Source: an uncultured Dysosmobacter sp. (lineage in GTDB: Bacteria > Bacillota > Clostridia > Oscillospirales > Oscillospiraceae). From it: a stretch of 61,051 nucleotides of DNA. Location: NCBI RefSeq assembly GCF_947631635.1, contig NZ_CANRMB010000018.1, positions 1-61,051 on the forward strand, given 5' to 3'. Of this stretch, positions 1-7,671 are shown one piece after another (within the stretch, counting starts at the first letter, position 1; each line of letters starts with the position of its first letter). The position numbers and the translations under genes are program-made. The notes below the pieces were generated by a model that saw only the letters and a program-made list of their open reading frames with translations, made no database searches and was not told the DNA's origin.

Positions 1-31
1 GGTGCAAGAAATATGGTAAGGTGAATGTCGG

Positions 32-229
32 ATGGATAGCGTGAAAAAAGAATATTGGGTAAGATGCCCTGTATGTGGGAACAAAACCCGCACACGAGTA
101 CGAAATGATACGGAACTAAAAAATTTTCCTCTGTATTGTCCGAAGTGCAAACACGAAACAATCATTAACGAGAAAGAACTGAATATCGAGGTTGTAATTG
201 AGCCAGACGCACAGACGCAGAGCCGATAA
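32..229 (+). CDS. Cysteine-rich KTR-family small zinc-ribbon protein
   Basis: A 65-residue protein with two CxxC pairs (CPVC near residue 12 and CPKC near residue 36) separated by a KTRTRVR segment. This is the layout of the cysteine-rich KTR family, which is common as cargo on Firmicute conjugative transposons. The cysteine pairs probably bind one zinc ion; nucleic-acid binding would be inference. It is the first gene in the window and its stop codon lies inside a strong terminator hairpin, so it ends a transcription unit. Its AT-rich codon use differs from the chromosomal genes further right, which fits mobile origin. Confidence 0.75.
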   Translation: MDSVKKEYWVRCPVCGNKTRTRVRNDTELKNFPLYCPKCKHETIINEKELNIEVVIEPDAQTQSR

Positions 230-269
230 CAAGCAGATTTCAAACTGCTGTTATCGGCTCTGCTTTTTT
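217..269 (+). terminator. Intrinsic terminator after the KTR gene
   Basis: A perfect 15-bp stem (217-231 pairs with 249-263) is followed by six T residues. The hairpin begins before the stop codon of the KTR gene, so it overlaps the coding end. Confidence 0.85.
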
Positions 270-357
270 ACAGATCAAAGCCGCTGTTTTCTTTATCTCA
301 CAATCGAGGCAATGGCTGATCGCTCATAGCTACGGCGGCTAACAGGAGGTAGCCGCC

Positions 358-417
358 ATGAAGCCAATTCTATATCGACAAAATCCGACAAAGGTAATCC
401 GCTCAAAAAAAGCCTGA
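358..417 (+). CDS. Putative 19-residue leader peptide
   Basis: A short frame, MKPILYRQNPTKVIRSKKA, starts at an ATG 6 bases after a strong AGGAGG-type ribosome-binding site (346-351). It is basic and ends about 70 bases before a Rho-independent terminator (490-522) that stands ahead of the sigma-like gene at 617. Peptide plus terminator resembles an attenuation leader, as known upstream of some Tn916-family accessory genes. No database family is recognised; translation is inferred only from the ribosome-binding site. Confidence 0.45.
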   Translation: MKPILYRQNPTKVIRSKKA

Positions 418-489
418 CCCAGCGAGCGGGATACCCTGCCGATGAAGATGAATATGCAAATCATGTAAATACTTCTTTTAATTCTATTT

Positions 490-522
490 CGCTCGTCTGC
501 CATGTGCAGGCGGGCGTTTTTC
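490..522 (+). terminator. Intrinsic terminator or attenuator ahead of the sigma-like gene
   Basis: An 11-bp stem (490-500 with 506-516, including GU pairs) with loop CATGT is followed by TTTTTCTTTG. It sits between the short leader frame and the gene at 617, so it could act as an attenuator for that gene. Confidence 0.7.
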
Positions 523-616
523 TTTGTCGAATTTCCCCATATCCTGTCGGGTGCCGCTCCCCGCCGTTCCTCCGTCCAGACCACTCAACCCCAAAATCTG
601 AACGGAGGAATTACAA

Positions 617-1039
617 ATGACAACCATCAATTTGCGGGAGTTTTACCCGTGGTACATAGAGGATCAGTTTATCGAGGTCACTGACGAAGTGGCCGAGGAG
701 CTCCGGGCCGGTAGACGGGCCGAGGCCGCTCACCAGCGCCGTGTCACCCGGAACAAGGCGCAGTATTCCCTTGACTGTGACGACGGGATCGAATATTCCG
801 CCTGTCTGCATGAGCCCACGCCCCAGGAGCTTTTGGAGCGGATGGAGCTGTTTTATCACCTGTGGAACGCGCTGAATACCTTGCCGGAAGTGCAGGGCCG
901 CCGGGTGGACGCCCATGTTATCCTTGGCATGAGTTATCGGGAAATTGCCCGCGCCGAGGGAGTGGATTGGAGTTCTATCCGTGAGTCCGTCCGGGCTGGA
1001 CTGACGGCCATGCGGAAATATCTGAAAGAAAATTTCTGA
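617..1039 (+). CDS. Sigma-70 region 4-like DNA-binding protein of an integrative element
   Basis: A 140-residue protein preceded by a GGAGG site. Residues about 75-135 show a sigma region 4 / HTH pattern (MSYREIARAEGVDWSSIRES) with a C-terminal helix rich in basic residues. Proteins of this size and layout sit just upstream of the recombinase module in Tn916- and Tn1549-like conjugative elements, where they are annotated as sigma factor-like regulators. It lacks a recognisable region 2, so it is more likely an accessory regulator than a full sigma factor. The preceding terminator may control it. Confidence 0.7.
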   Translation: MTTINLREFYPWYIEDQFIEVTDEVAEELRAGRRAEAAHQRRVTRNKAQYSLDCDDGIEYSACLHEPTPQELLERMELFYHLWNALNTLPEVQGRRVDAHVILGMSYREIARAEGVDWSSIRESVRAGLTAMRKYLKENF

Positions 1040-1192
1040 TTACTCCCCCTCAAAACGCCTATATCTGACTTTGGTATATGAGAGGAGTTTTTCTCCCTCG
1101 ACCAACCGGGGAGCGCCACGCCGTTATTTGCTGTCTTATGACGGGTCAACACGGGAGCGTGGCGCTCCCCACCTATAAAGGAGGTCTGCAAT

Positions 1193-1393
1193 ATGAGTCT
1201 GACGCAGGAATTGGCCGCCCAACTCACTGAGGCATGGAGCGATGGAGCCTGTCGGGGCTATGTTATTTCCGCGATGCATCGGTGCGGTTTTTCGTCCAGG
1301 GAGATCCGCCGTGTGATGGCGGCCCTCACGGATGACTTTGACTGCTACACCATCCCGGAGGCCAAGGCCATCTTCGAGCGGAGCCCCTACTGA
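1193..1393 (+). CDS. Small hypothetical protein of the integrative element
   Basis: A 66-residue protein with a strong AAGGAGG ribosome-binding site seven bases before the ATG. It has a predicted helical middle (SSREIRRVMAALTDDF) and two isolated cysteines, but no motif I can assign. Its position between the sigma-like gene and the recombinase is the one usually filled by small accessory genes of Tn4451/Tn1549-type elements. A regulatory role is conceivable but unsupported. Confidence 0.55.
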   Translation: MSLTQELAAQLTEAWSDGACRGYVISAMHRCGFSSREIRRVMAALTDDFDCYTIPEAKAIFERSPY

Positions 1394-1504
1394 CAACGAG
1401 ACACTTTGTCCCAAAGGCCAAAATACTTTGATGGAGTAAGCCGCATTTCTCCCAAACGGACTATGGGAGGAGAAGCCGATCCGACTGTTCCGAGGAGGTT
1501 TCTC

Positions 1505-1723
1505 ATGCCAAAGACAAAACGTGATGCCGTCTTTTCCATTGACGGCTACGAAGTTTCCGCTACTTTTGCCAATGCCGGTGATCCGGCAGCCATCACTCAT
1601 GTAAAACAAATTCTACTCTCGGCTTTTGTTGCCAGCACCCCTGGCCCCCGGCCCAAAGGCATCCTTGCAATATCCCCCGGACAGAGGGATAATATATGTG
1701 GGGGTAAACCTCATGTACCTTGA
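1505..1723 (+). CDS. Small transposon-encoded protein, TnpW-like by position
   Basis: The ATG at 1505 is chosen over an upstream in-frame start at 1406 because GAGGAGG lies seven bases before it. The 72-residue product begins MPKTKRDAVFSIDGYEVSAT and contains a compact beta-hairpin-like stretch followed by a helix (AAITHVKQILLSAF). Small proteins of this general shape lie directly upstream of the large serine recombinase in several clostridial transposons, where they are called TnpW. The match rests on position and shape; sequence homology is uncertain. The C-terminal 25 residues look poorly structured. Confidence 0.5.
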   Translation: MPKTKRDAVFSIDGYEVSATFANAGDPAAITHVKQILLSAFVASTPGPRPKGILAISPGQRDNICGGKPHVP

Positions 1724-1794
1724 AAAGTGCATATCTCCTGTGTATTGAAACGCCCTTCTCAAAACAAATCATTTTGAAAGGACGGGTCAATACA

Positions 1795-3399
1795 ATGGAA
1801 AACCGAGTTTATTGTCTTTACAGAGTGTCCACCGACAAGCAGGTGGATTACAACGATAAAAGCCAGGCCGACATCCCTATGCAGCGTAAAGCCTGTCACC
1901 GCTTTGCGGAGGAAAAGGGCTGGACGATCATTCACGAAGAACAGGAGGACGGCGTGTCCGGCCATAAGGTACGCGCTGAAAACCGCGATAAGCTCCAGAT
2001 CATCAAGGAACACGCCAAGCAGGGCAAGTTTGATATTCTGCTGGTGTTCATGTTTGACCGCATCGGGCGCATCGCGGACGAAACGCCTTTTGTGGTGGAA
2101 TGGTTCGTGAAGAACGGCGTCCGGGTCTGGAGCACCCAAGAGGGGGAGCAGCGGTTTGACAATCATACCGACAAGCTCACCAACTACATCCGTTTCTGGC
2201 AAGCCGATGGTGAGAGTGAAAAAACCTCTATCCGCACAAAAACCGCCCTCGGTCAGATCGTCGAGGACGGCGGCTTTAAGGGCGGGATTGCTCCCTATGG
2301 GTACGACCTTGTAAAAAGCGGTCGTTTGAACAAGCGCAAGCATGAGCTTTACGAGCTGGCCCTCAACGAAACGGAGGCCGCCGTAGTGCGGATCATTTTT
2401 GAAAAGTATGTGCGGGAGGGCTACGGGGCCCAGCGGATCGCAACCTATCTGAACAATCAGGGCTACCGGGCCAGAACGGGCAAGAAATGGCACCACGCCA
2501 CGATCCGGGGGATCATCTGCAACCTCACCTATACCGGCGTACTGCGGAGCGGAGAAAGCCGCTCCCAGGTGTTGCCCCACTTACAAATCATTTCCCCGGA
2601 GCTGTTTGAAGCCGCCCAGCATATCCGCACCAACCGGGCCAACGCCTCCGAGCAGGAGCGCACCGTTCCCCGCAACATAGGGGGCCAGTCCCTCCTGTCC
2701 GGCAACGTCTTTTGCGGACATTGTGGCTCCCGGCTCAACCTCACCACCAGCGGCAAAGCGTACCCCTGCAAGGAAGATCCAAATCGGATCGTCAAACGCA
2801 TCCGCTATATCTGCTATGGCAAAACCCGCAAGCAGACCGAGTGCGACGGCCAGACAGGGTACACAGCCCACGTCCTTGACGGTATCATTGATAAAATCGT
2901 GCGCCAGATCTTTGAGCGCATGAAGTCCATCCCCAAGGAAGAAATCGTCAATGTCCGATACCGCGAAAAGATGGAGGAACGGAAAGGGCTGCTCCGCACC
3001 GTCAAGGCTGAACACGCAAAGGCTGCCGCCGAGCTGGATATGCTAAAGGCCGAAGTCATCAAGGCCCTGCGCGGGGAAAGCGCCTTTTCAAAGGAGCTGC
3101 TGGGCTCAATGGTGGCGGAGGCTGAGACAAAGTGTCTCGAAGTTCAGAAACAGCTTGAGGAGGCCCAGGCCGCCTATGACGAAGGACAGGCGGTGATGGC
3201 GTCACTGAACGCCCAATACGACGACATCATTTCCTGGGCCGACATGTACGACGCGGCCAGCCTTGAGGCAAAGAAAATGATCGTCAACTGCCTGATCAAG
3301 CGGGTGGAGGTCTACCGGGGCTATAAGCTGCACATTGATTTCAATATCGACTTTGAGCAGTTCAGTTTCGGAACGGACATCGTTACGATTGCCGCATAA
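1795..3399 (+). CDS. Large serine recombinase (TndX/TnpX type) of an integrative element
   Basis: A 534-residue recombinase. The start at 1795 (MENRVYCLYRVSTDKQ) has a GAAAGGA site and places the catalytic serine at residue 12 within YRVSTDKQ. The resolvase N-terminal domain spans roughly residues 4-150, the recombinase domain about 170-290, a zinc ribbon follows (CGHCGSRL, later CYGKTRKQTEC), and a long coiled coil precedes the C-terminus. This is the full layout of large serine integrases that excise and integrate conjugative transposons as circular intermediates. It is the last element gene before chromosomal tRNA-Ala, so the element boundary is probably within the next 50 bases. Confidence 0.93.
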   Translation: MENRVYCLYRVSTDKQVDYNDKSQADIPMQRKACHRFAEEKGWTIIHEEQEDGVSGHKVRAENRDKLQIIKEHAKQGKFDILLVFMFDRIGRIADETPFVVEWFVKNGVRVWSTQEGEQRFDNHTDKLTNYIRFWQADGESEKTSIRTKTALGQIVEDGGFKGGIAPYGYDLVKSGRLNKRKHELYELALNETEAAVVRIIFEKYVREGYGAQRIATYLNNQGYRARTGKKWHHATIRGIICNLTYTGVLRSGESRSQVLPHLQIISPELFEAAQHIRTNRANASEQERTVPRNIGGQSLLSGNVFCGHCGSRLNLTTSGKAYPCKEDPNRIVKRIRYICYGKTRKQTECDGQTGYTAHVLDGIIDKIVRQIFERMKSIPKEEIVNVRYREKMEERKGLLRTVKAEHAKAAAELDMLKAEVIKALRGESAFSKELLGSMVAEAETKCLEVQKQLEEAQAAYDEGQAVMASLNAQYDDIISWADMYDAASLEAKKMIVNCLIKRVEVYRGYKLHIDFNIDFEQFSFGTDIVTIAA

Positions 3400-3430
3400 A
3401 ACAAAACCTCGCTCCTTTGCAGGAGCGAGG
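3397..3430 (-). terminator. Terminator downstream of tRNA-Ala
   Basis: A perfect 10-bp stem (3407-3416 with 3421-3430, loop TTGC) is followed on the minus strand by TTTTGTTTT. It lies 20 bases past the 3-prime end of the minus-strand tRNA and also abuts the recombinase stop on the plus strand. Confidence 0.75.
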
Positions 3431-3450
3431 AAAAGCACTTTCCCTTGAGA

Positions 3451-3526
<76 letters not shown>

Positions 3527-3558
3527 AGGTGTGGGAAAGTGCATTTATTTAATTTTGG

Positions 3559-3610
3559 ACGGGGGCCGTTACACGCTTGTGCTGGGCTCCCAGCTGAGCT
3601 ATACCCCCGT
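3559..3610 (-). repeat. Mini tRNA-Ala-like repeat, copy 1
   Basis: On the minus strand this begins with the same 22 bases as the tRNA-Ala 5-prime half (GGGGGTATAGCTCAGCTGGGAG). It keeps a D-stem GCTC/GAGC with a six-base loop, lacks the anticodon and T arms, and instead has a GCAC-AAGC-GTGT hairpin before CCCCCGT, which pairs with ACGGGGG at the start. It could be a deleted tRNA or a small tRNA-derived element. Confidence 0.65.
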
Positions 3611-3714
3611 GTATGCCTCCTCAAAATTTCTTTCGAGGAGAAAAATTGTTCATGTCGAACTAACAAGGAAACAATGTTAAGTTGTCGGTTTGGGTCTTGT
3701 GCTGTCGCTCATTT

Positions 3715-3762
3715 GGGGGTACGCGCTTGCGCGGTTACGGCTCCCAGCTGAGCTATACCCCC
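3715..3762 (-). repeat. Mini tRNA-Ala-like repeat, copy 2
   Basis: A 48-base minus-strand unit with the same tRNA-Ala 5-prime half, the same shortened D-arm, then a GCGC-AAGC-GCGT hairpin and TACCCCC, which pairs fully with the opening GGGGGTA. Compared with copy 1 the internal stem differs by a compensatory change (A-T to G-C) while the AAGC loop is kept. Confidence 0.65.
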
Positions 3763-3926
3763 AAACCGGAACATTTGACAGTATAGCAGACAGGCAGGGA
3801 ATTGTCAACAGCTAATTTTTCGATTTATCCAAAAATCGTTTCAATGCTGACTGGGTTTCAAACTGGCGAAATACAGGGCGCCTTTTAGAGGCATTCAAAG
3901 GAGGGCGCATATGGTTTGCCTGGACC

Positions 3927-5630
3927 TTACTGCCCTTCGTGCTTCCGCATGGACTCCAGCCGCTTGCCGCGGTTGATGGCGCAGATGATGCCCTTGATGG
4001 ACGCCACGGAGATATTGGGGTCCATGCCAACACCGAAAACATCTTTGCCGTCGGCGGTTTGGAGGTGGATATACGCCACGGCGGTGGAGTCGGAGCCCCG
4101 GCTGATGGCGTGCTCCTTGTAGTCGATAAAGTGGTAGCGGTTCATGCGCTCGTGCCGGATGGCATTGAAGAACGCGTCGATGGGACCGTTGCCGTCGCCG
4201 TTGACCTCAAAGACCGTGTCCTTGTGCCGGATCTTGCCGTAGAAGTGGGAGACGGCCACGCCGTTCTCCACATTGGAGGTCAAGTGGTCGCTGATGAGGC
4301 GATAGGGGCCGTCCACCTTCAGGTACTCCTCCTCGAAGAGTCGGTAGAGGATCTCGGGCTTCAGCTCCACGCCCTCCTTGTCGGACTCCCGCTGGACGAT
4401 CTCACCGAACTCGGGATGCATGGCCTTGGGCATGTCAAAGCCGAATTTGTGGTTCATGATAAAGGCGGCGCCGCCCTTGCCGGACTGGGAGTTGATGCGC
4501 ACCGGTTCGTAGGCGCGGCCCAGGTCCGTCGGGTCGATGGGCAGATAGGGGACCATCCACTTGTGGGTGTGGGTCTCCTCCATATAGTTGAAGCCCTTGT
4601 TGATGGCGTCCTGATGGCTGCCGGAGAAAGCGGTGAACACCAGGTCGCCGCCGTAGGGCTGCCGCTCGGGCACCTTCATCTTGGTGCAGCGCTCGTACAG
4701 CTGGATGATGCGGTCCATGTGGCTGAAATCCAAATGGGAATCAATGCCCTGGACATGCATGTTCAGGGCCACGGTGATGAGGTCCACGTTTCCGGTGCGC
4801 TCGCCGTTTCCGAAGAGGCAGGCCTCCACACGCTCCGCGCCGGCCAGCAGGCCGATCTCCGTGGTGGCCACGCCGGTGCCGCGGTCGTTGTGGGGATGGA
4901 GGGAGATGATGGCCCGCTCCCGGCCAGGCAGCTTGCGGAGAAAGTACTCTAGCTCGTCGGCGAACTGGTTGGGCAGGCAGTTTTCCACGGTGGTGGGCAG
5001 GTTGAGGATGACTCTGCGGTCCGCGTCGGCGTGAAGGCAGTCCAGAACAGCGGCGCAGATGTCCACGGCGGCGTCCATCTCCGTGCCCATGAAGGACTCG
5101 GGGGAGTATTCATAGCGCAGGTCCATTCCGGCCTCAATGACCGGACCTGCCATCTCATAGATCAGGTCGGCGGCGTCGGTGGCAATCTTTTTCACGCCCT
5201 CCACGTCTGTGCGGAACACCACTTCCCGCTGGAGGGTGGAGGTGGAGTTGTAGAAGTGGAGGATGACGTGCTTGGCGCCCCGGATGGCCTCAAAGGTCTT
5301 TTTGATCAGATGGGGCCGGGCCTGGACCAGCACTTGGATGGTCACGTCGTCGGGGATGTGACCGCCCTCGATCAGCTCCCGGCAGATCTCGTAGTCGGTG
5401 TCGGAAGCAGAGGGGAAGCCGATCTCAATCTCCTTCACCCCGATCTCGTCCACCAGCATGTGGAACATGGACAGCTTTTCCTCCATGTTCATGGGATCGA
5501 TCAGAGCCTGGTTGCCGTCCCGCAGGTCCACGGAGCACCAGATGGGCGCGTGGGTGATGACGTTATCCGGCCAGGTTCGGTTTTCGATGGGCTGGGGTAC
5601 GAAGGGGATGTACTTTTCAAATCCGTTCAT
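3927..5630 (-). CDS. leuA: 2-isopropylmalate synthase, long form
   Basis: A 567-residue enzyme condensing 2-ketoisovalerate and acetyl-CoA, the first committed step of leucine synthesis. The start at 5630 (MNGFEKYIPF) has an AGGAGG site 10 bases upstream. The HMGL-like barrel carries the metal-binding DLRDGNQAL near residue 35 and HPHNDRGTG near residue 245; residues beyond about 430 form the leucine-binding regulatory domain with GNGPIDAFF. The sequence follows the long LeuA2 type, which has WPDN and PIWCSVDLRDG. It stands alone, and a T-box leader with a Leu CTG specifier and a consensus promoter lie directly upstream, so expression should rise when tRNA-Leu is uncharged. Confidence 0.95.
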   Translation of the reverse strand: MNGFEKYIPFVPQPIENRTWPDNVITHAPIWCSVDLRDGNQALIDPMNMEEKLSMFHMLVDEIGVKEIEIGFPSASDTDYEICRELIEGGHIPDDVTIQVLVQARPHLIKKTFEAIRGAKHVILHFYNSTSTLQREVVFRTDVEGVKKIATDAADLIYEMAGPVIEAGMDLRYEYSPESFMGTEMDAAVDICAAVLDCLHADADRRVILNLPTTVENCLPNQFADELEYFLRKLPGRERAIISLHPHNDRGTGVATTEIGLLAGAERVEACLFGNGERTGNVDLITVALNMHVQGIDSHLDFSHMDRIIQLYERCTKMKVPERQPYGGDLVFTAFSGSHQDAINKGFNYMEETHTHKWMVPYLPIDPTDLGRAYEPVRINSQSGKGGAAFIMNHKFGFDMPKAMHPEFGEIVQRESDKEGVELKPEILYRLFEEEYLKVDGPYRLISDHLTSNVENGVAVSHFYGKIRHKDTVFEVNGDGNGPIDAFFNAIRHERMNRYHFIDYKEHAISRGSDSTAVAYIHLQTADGKDVFGVGMDPNISVASIKGIICAINRGKRLESMRKHEGQ

Positions 5631-5681
5631 GTCTGTGTTCCTCCTGAAAGGCAAATTCGATCTGTCAGAGGGCAAAGAGAA

Positions 5682-5945
5682 ACACCCCTGACCATCGTCT
5701 GGTCAGGGGTGTAAAAAATTACACGGTACCACCCTGGTTTAGCGGACGCTTGCGCGTCAGCCCTCTGCAGCCTCCAACAAGGCCTGGACCTGTAACGGGG
5801 TCAGCCGGACGGCCCTACTGCGCATGGGTTCGGGTCATCGACTCCGGGAACAGTTATCCATCAGCACCGCATACCGGTTCACAGCGACCACCGGCTCTCT
5901 GAAATGGGGAAGTGCTGATCTTTCTTCCCTTCAACGTCCTTTTTA
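5682..5945 (-). promoter_or_regulatory. Leucine T-box leader of leuA
   Basis: On the minus strand the RNA contains the stem I signature AGAGAGCC, a CGCTGTGA apical segment, a specifier loop with CTG (5853-5851) above GGGAA/TTCCC, the T-box AGGGTGGTACCG (5735-5724) and a terminator hairpin (5682-5712) followed by T-rich sequence. The CTG position matches the T-box ahead of leuS, so a leucine specifier is well supported. Uncharged tRNA-Leu would favour the antiterminator and allow leuA transcription. Confidence 0.92.
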
Positions 5946-5958
5946 AGTTGTATTAGAT

Positions 5959-5987
5959 AATATAGCGGATGCCGGTGGATTTGTCAA
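5959..5987 (-). promoter_or_regulatory. Sigma-A promoter of the leuA T-box
   Basis: Minus strand: -35 TTGACA (5987-5982), 17-base spacer, -10 TATATT (5964-5959). It lies about 15 bases before the T-box leader. No gene is seen from 5960 to 6117; that short AT-rich stretch otherwise holds nothing I recognise. Confidence 0.8.
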
Positions 5988-6117
5988 TGTGGCATTCGGA
6001 AAAATTTCTACCCATGATTACTTTTGGTGTTATGCAAAGTTGACTTTCTATATCTTCCGTCAAAGTGTCCAGATAAGCGGGTATCTGCCATGGATAACTG
6101 CCTGATAAACTAAAAGT

Positions 6118-6534
6118 TTACATAACATGTAAATCACGAAAGACCAATGTGATGTCCTTTTCGTTTACTTTTTTGATCCAAAATAGAGCCGTTAAATCGC
6201 TTCGTGCTCCATCAAGAGGCACCCCATCAAATAGAATATCACCAATAATATTCTTATAATCCAATTTGGTGGTTCCCCATGTTTGAGCCGTCTCCGGCGA
6301 CACGGCATCATCATAAAGGTCTATGGATGCTTCGATATCTTCCAACAGCCTGTCCTTGTCTGGATCATGCAGAATAGAAGTCACTTTATAGTCAACAGGA
6401 CAATCGGCTCCAAACGCTCGGTTCATATCCTCCTTTGTAAACCACGGCAGACCGTACGTAAAAACAGCTGCTTCCAGTCTTTCCAGTGCCCATATCCATA
6501 TCGTTCCGTCTATTGTTTGTGTATTATCTTTCAA
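6118..6534 (-). pseudogene. 5-prime-truncated AT-rich gene, possibly immunity-type
   Basis: An open frame of 138 codons from a TTG at 6534 without a ribosome-binding site. The same frame runs further upstream without a stop (VVEWIELLAQEKYSEALDLI) into the 3-prime end of the MBL gene, so the true N-terminus appears to be lost. The C-terminal part (about LDYKNIIGDILFDGVPLD) looks like a small cytosolic alpha/beta protein such as those seen among toxin-immunity or DUF proteins, but I cannot name the family. Its AT-rich composition contrasts with both neighbours and suggests transfer followed by truncation. Confidence 0.5.
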
Positions 6535-6602
6535 AATAAGATCTAAGGCTTCTGAATATTTTTCTTGCGCTAAAAGCTCGATCCATTCAACGACTAGATT
6601 TT

Positions 6603-7313
6603 TTACAGTGTTTCTATTTGAAGCGGCTCTGTCAAAAGCCGGATGTCCGGGACCTCCGGGAGGAGTTTCGCGGATTTTTCAGCGGCCCGGCGGTATCCGA
6701 TGCTGTCATCCTGCGCAAAAGGAAGGTGATGGACCAGCAGATGCTTGGGCCGGATCACCTGCTGGATAAAATCGCGGCCTTTCCGCAGGGTGATCCAGGG
6801 GAAATCCAGGATCGCCAGATCGACGGAAACGTCTGCGAGCCGCTGTGCCAGAACGGGACTTGCCAGCTCGCAGTCCCCGGGGATCAAGATCTGAAACCTG
6901 CCGTCGGATAGGAGCAGGCCATAGTGGGGGACAGAGGTGTACTGTGCGCCCTCGTGGGGCAGGTGGAAAAAATGAAAGGACAGGCTGGAGACCTGAAAAT
7001 GGATGCCGCCCCCGCGCAACAGCAGCTGGTCGTCAAATTCCGGCTCCGGCAGGATCAATTGGGTCTGGGGCCAGCGTTTTTTGGCCTGCTCCGTCAGTGG
7101 CTTAGCGTAATGGTCCGGGTGACAGTGGGTAAAAAAAATAAAATCTGGGGCTTCAAAGGCCGCACAGTGCTGCATCTGCTCCCAAAGGGCGGGGGTCACT
7201 GTGGAGAAAGGGCCTGTCTTTTTTTGATGCACGGCATCCACCCAGATCCGCACCTGACCAAATGTCAGGGAGATGCCGGCATTTGCGCTGAGCGCGATGG
7301 AACAGTTTGGCAT
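6603..7313 (-). CDS. MBL-fold metal-dependent hydrolase
   Basis: A 236-residue protein started at 7313 (MPNCSIALSANAG) because AGGAG precedes that ATG by six bases; an ATG 21 bases earlier has no site. The metallo-beta-lactamase fold is shown by FFTHCHPDHYAKPL (HxHxDH-type variant, with THCHPDH) near residue 80 and a late LVHHLPFAQDD. The family resembles YycJ/UlaG-like proteins annotated as MBL-fold metallo-hydrolases; substrate unknown. It starts 13 bp from a family A repeat, which probably contains or displaces its promoter. The truncated gene at 6118 abuts its 3-prime end. Confidence 0.8.
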   Translation of the reverse strand: MPNCSIALSANAGISLTFGQVRIWVDAVHQKKTGPFSTVTPALWEQMQHCAAFEAPDFIFFTHCHPDHYAKPLTEQAKKRWPQTQLILPEPEFDDQLLLRGGGIHFQVSSLSFHFFHLPHEGAQYTSVPHYGLLLSDGRFQILIPGDCELASPVLAQRLADVSVDLAILDFPWITLRKGRDFIQQVIRPKHLLVHHLPFAQDDSIGYRRAAEKSAKLLPEVPDIRLLTEPLQIETL

Positions 7314-7325
7314 AAGAACTCCTGT

Positions 7326-7508
7326 TATCATCAAATCATTTGAAAAGTGATCAATTCACGTTTCAAGTGTCACAGCACATGTGCGCTGTGACAGGCCGCG
7401 GACCGCGGCCTCGATTTGCATTTCATAGTCAATCGCTGTGCGCTTTACGCACAGCGGGCATCGCCTGCTTGAAAAATCCCATGCGATTTTTCGAGTTAAT
7501 TGACTATA
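7326..7508 (+). repeat. Family A multi-hairpin repeat, copy A1 (183 bp)
   Basis: A chain of hairpins (for example CACAGC..GCTGTG, GGCCGCGGACCGCGGCC, CTGTGCG..CGCACAG, GAAAAAT..ATTTTTC) ending in GACTATA and starting in a TATCATC form of the terminal repeat. It has the same 183-bp length as copy A3 (30981-31163, opposite orientation) and high identity to it by eye. It fills most of the gap between the MBL gene and the recombinase at 7672. Confidence 0.75.
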
Positions 7509-7671
7509 ACAACTATGATAAACTGATTATACCACGCCCCGCGGGATTGGGAAAGAAGATGAGACGATTTCAGGGAAATTTTGCGGCGGCTCCGGTGGGA
7601 TGAAACGGCTGCTCGTATAACCGCCTCGGCTCAAGGTAGAATAAGAGCATCACGAAAGAGGAGGGATCTCT

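Noticed and set aside
3559..3762. Possible CRISPR array, because a 22-base unit recurs near tRNA-Ala
   Set aside because: Spacing is irregular, each unit folds like a tRNA fragment, and no cas genes are near.
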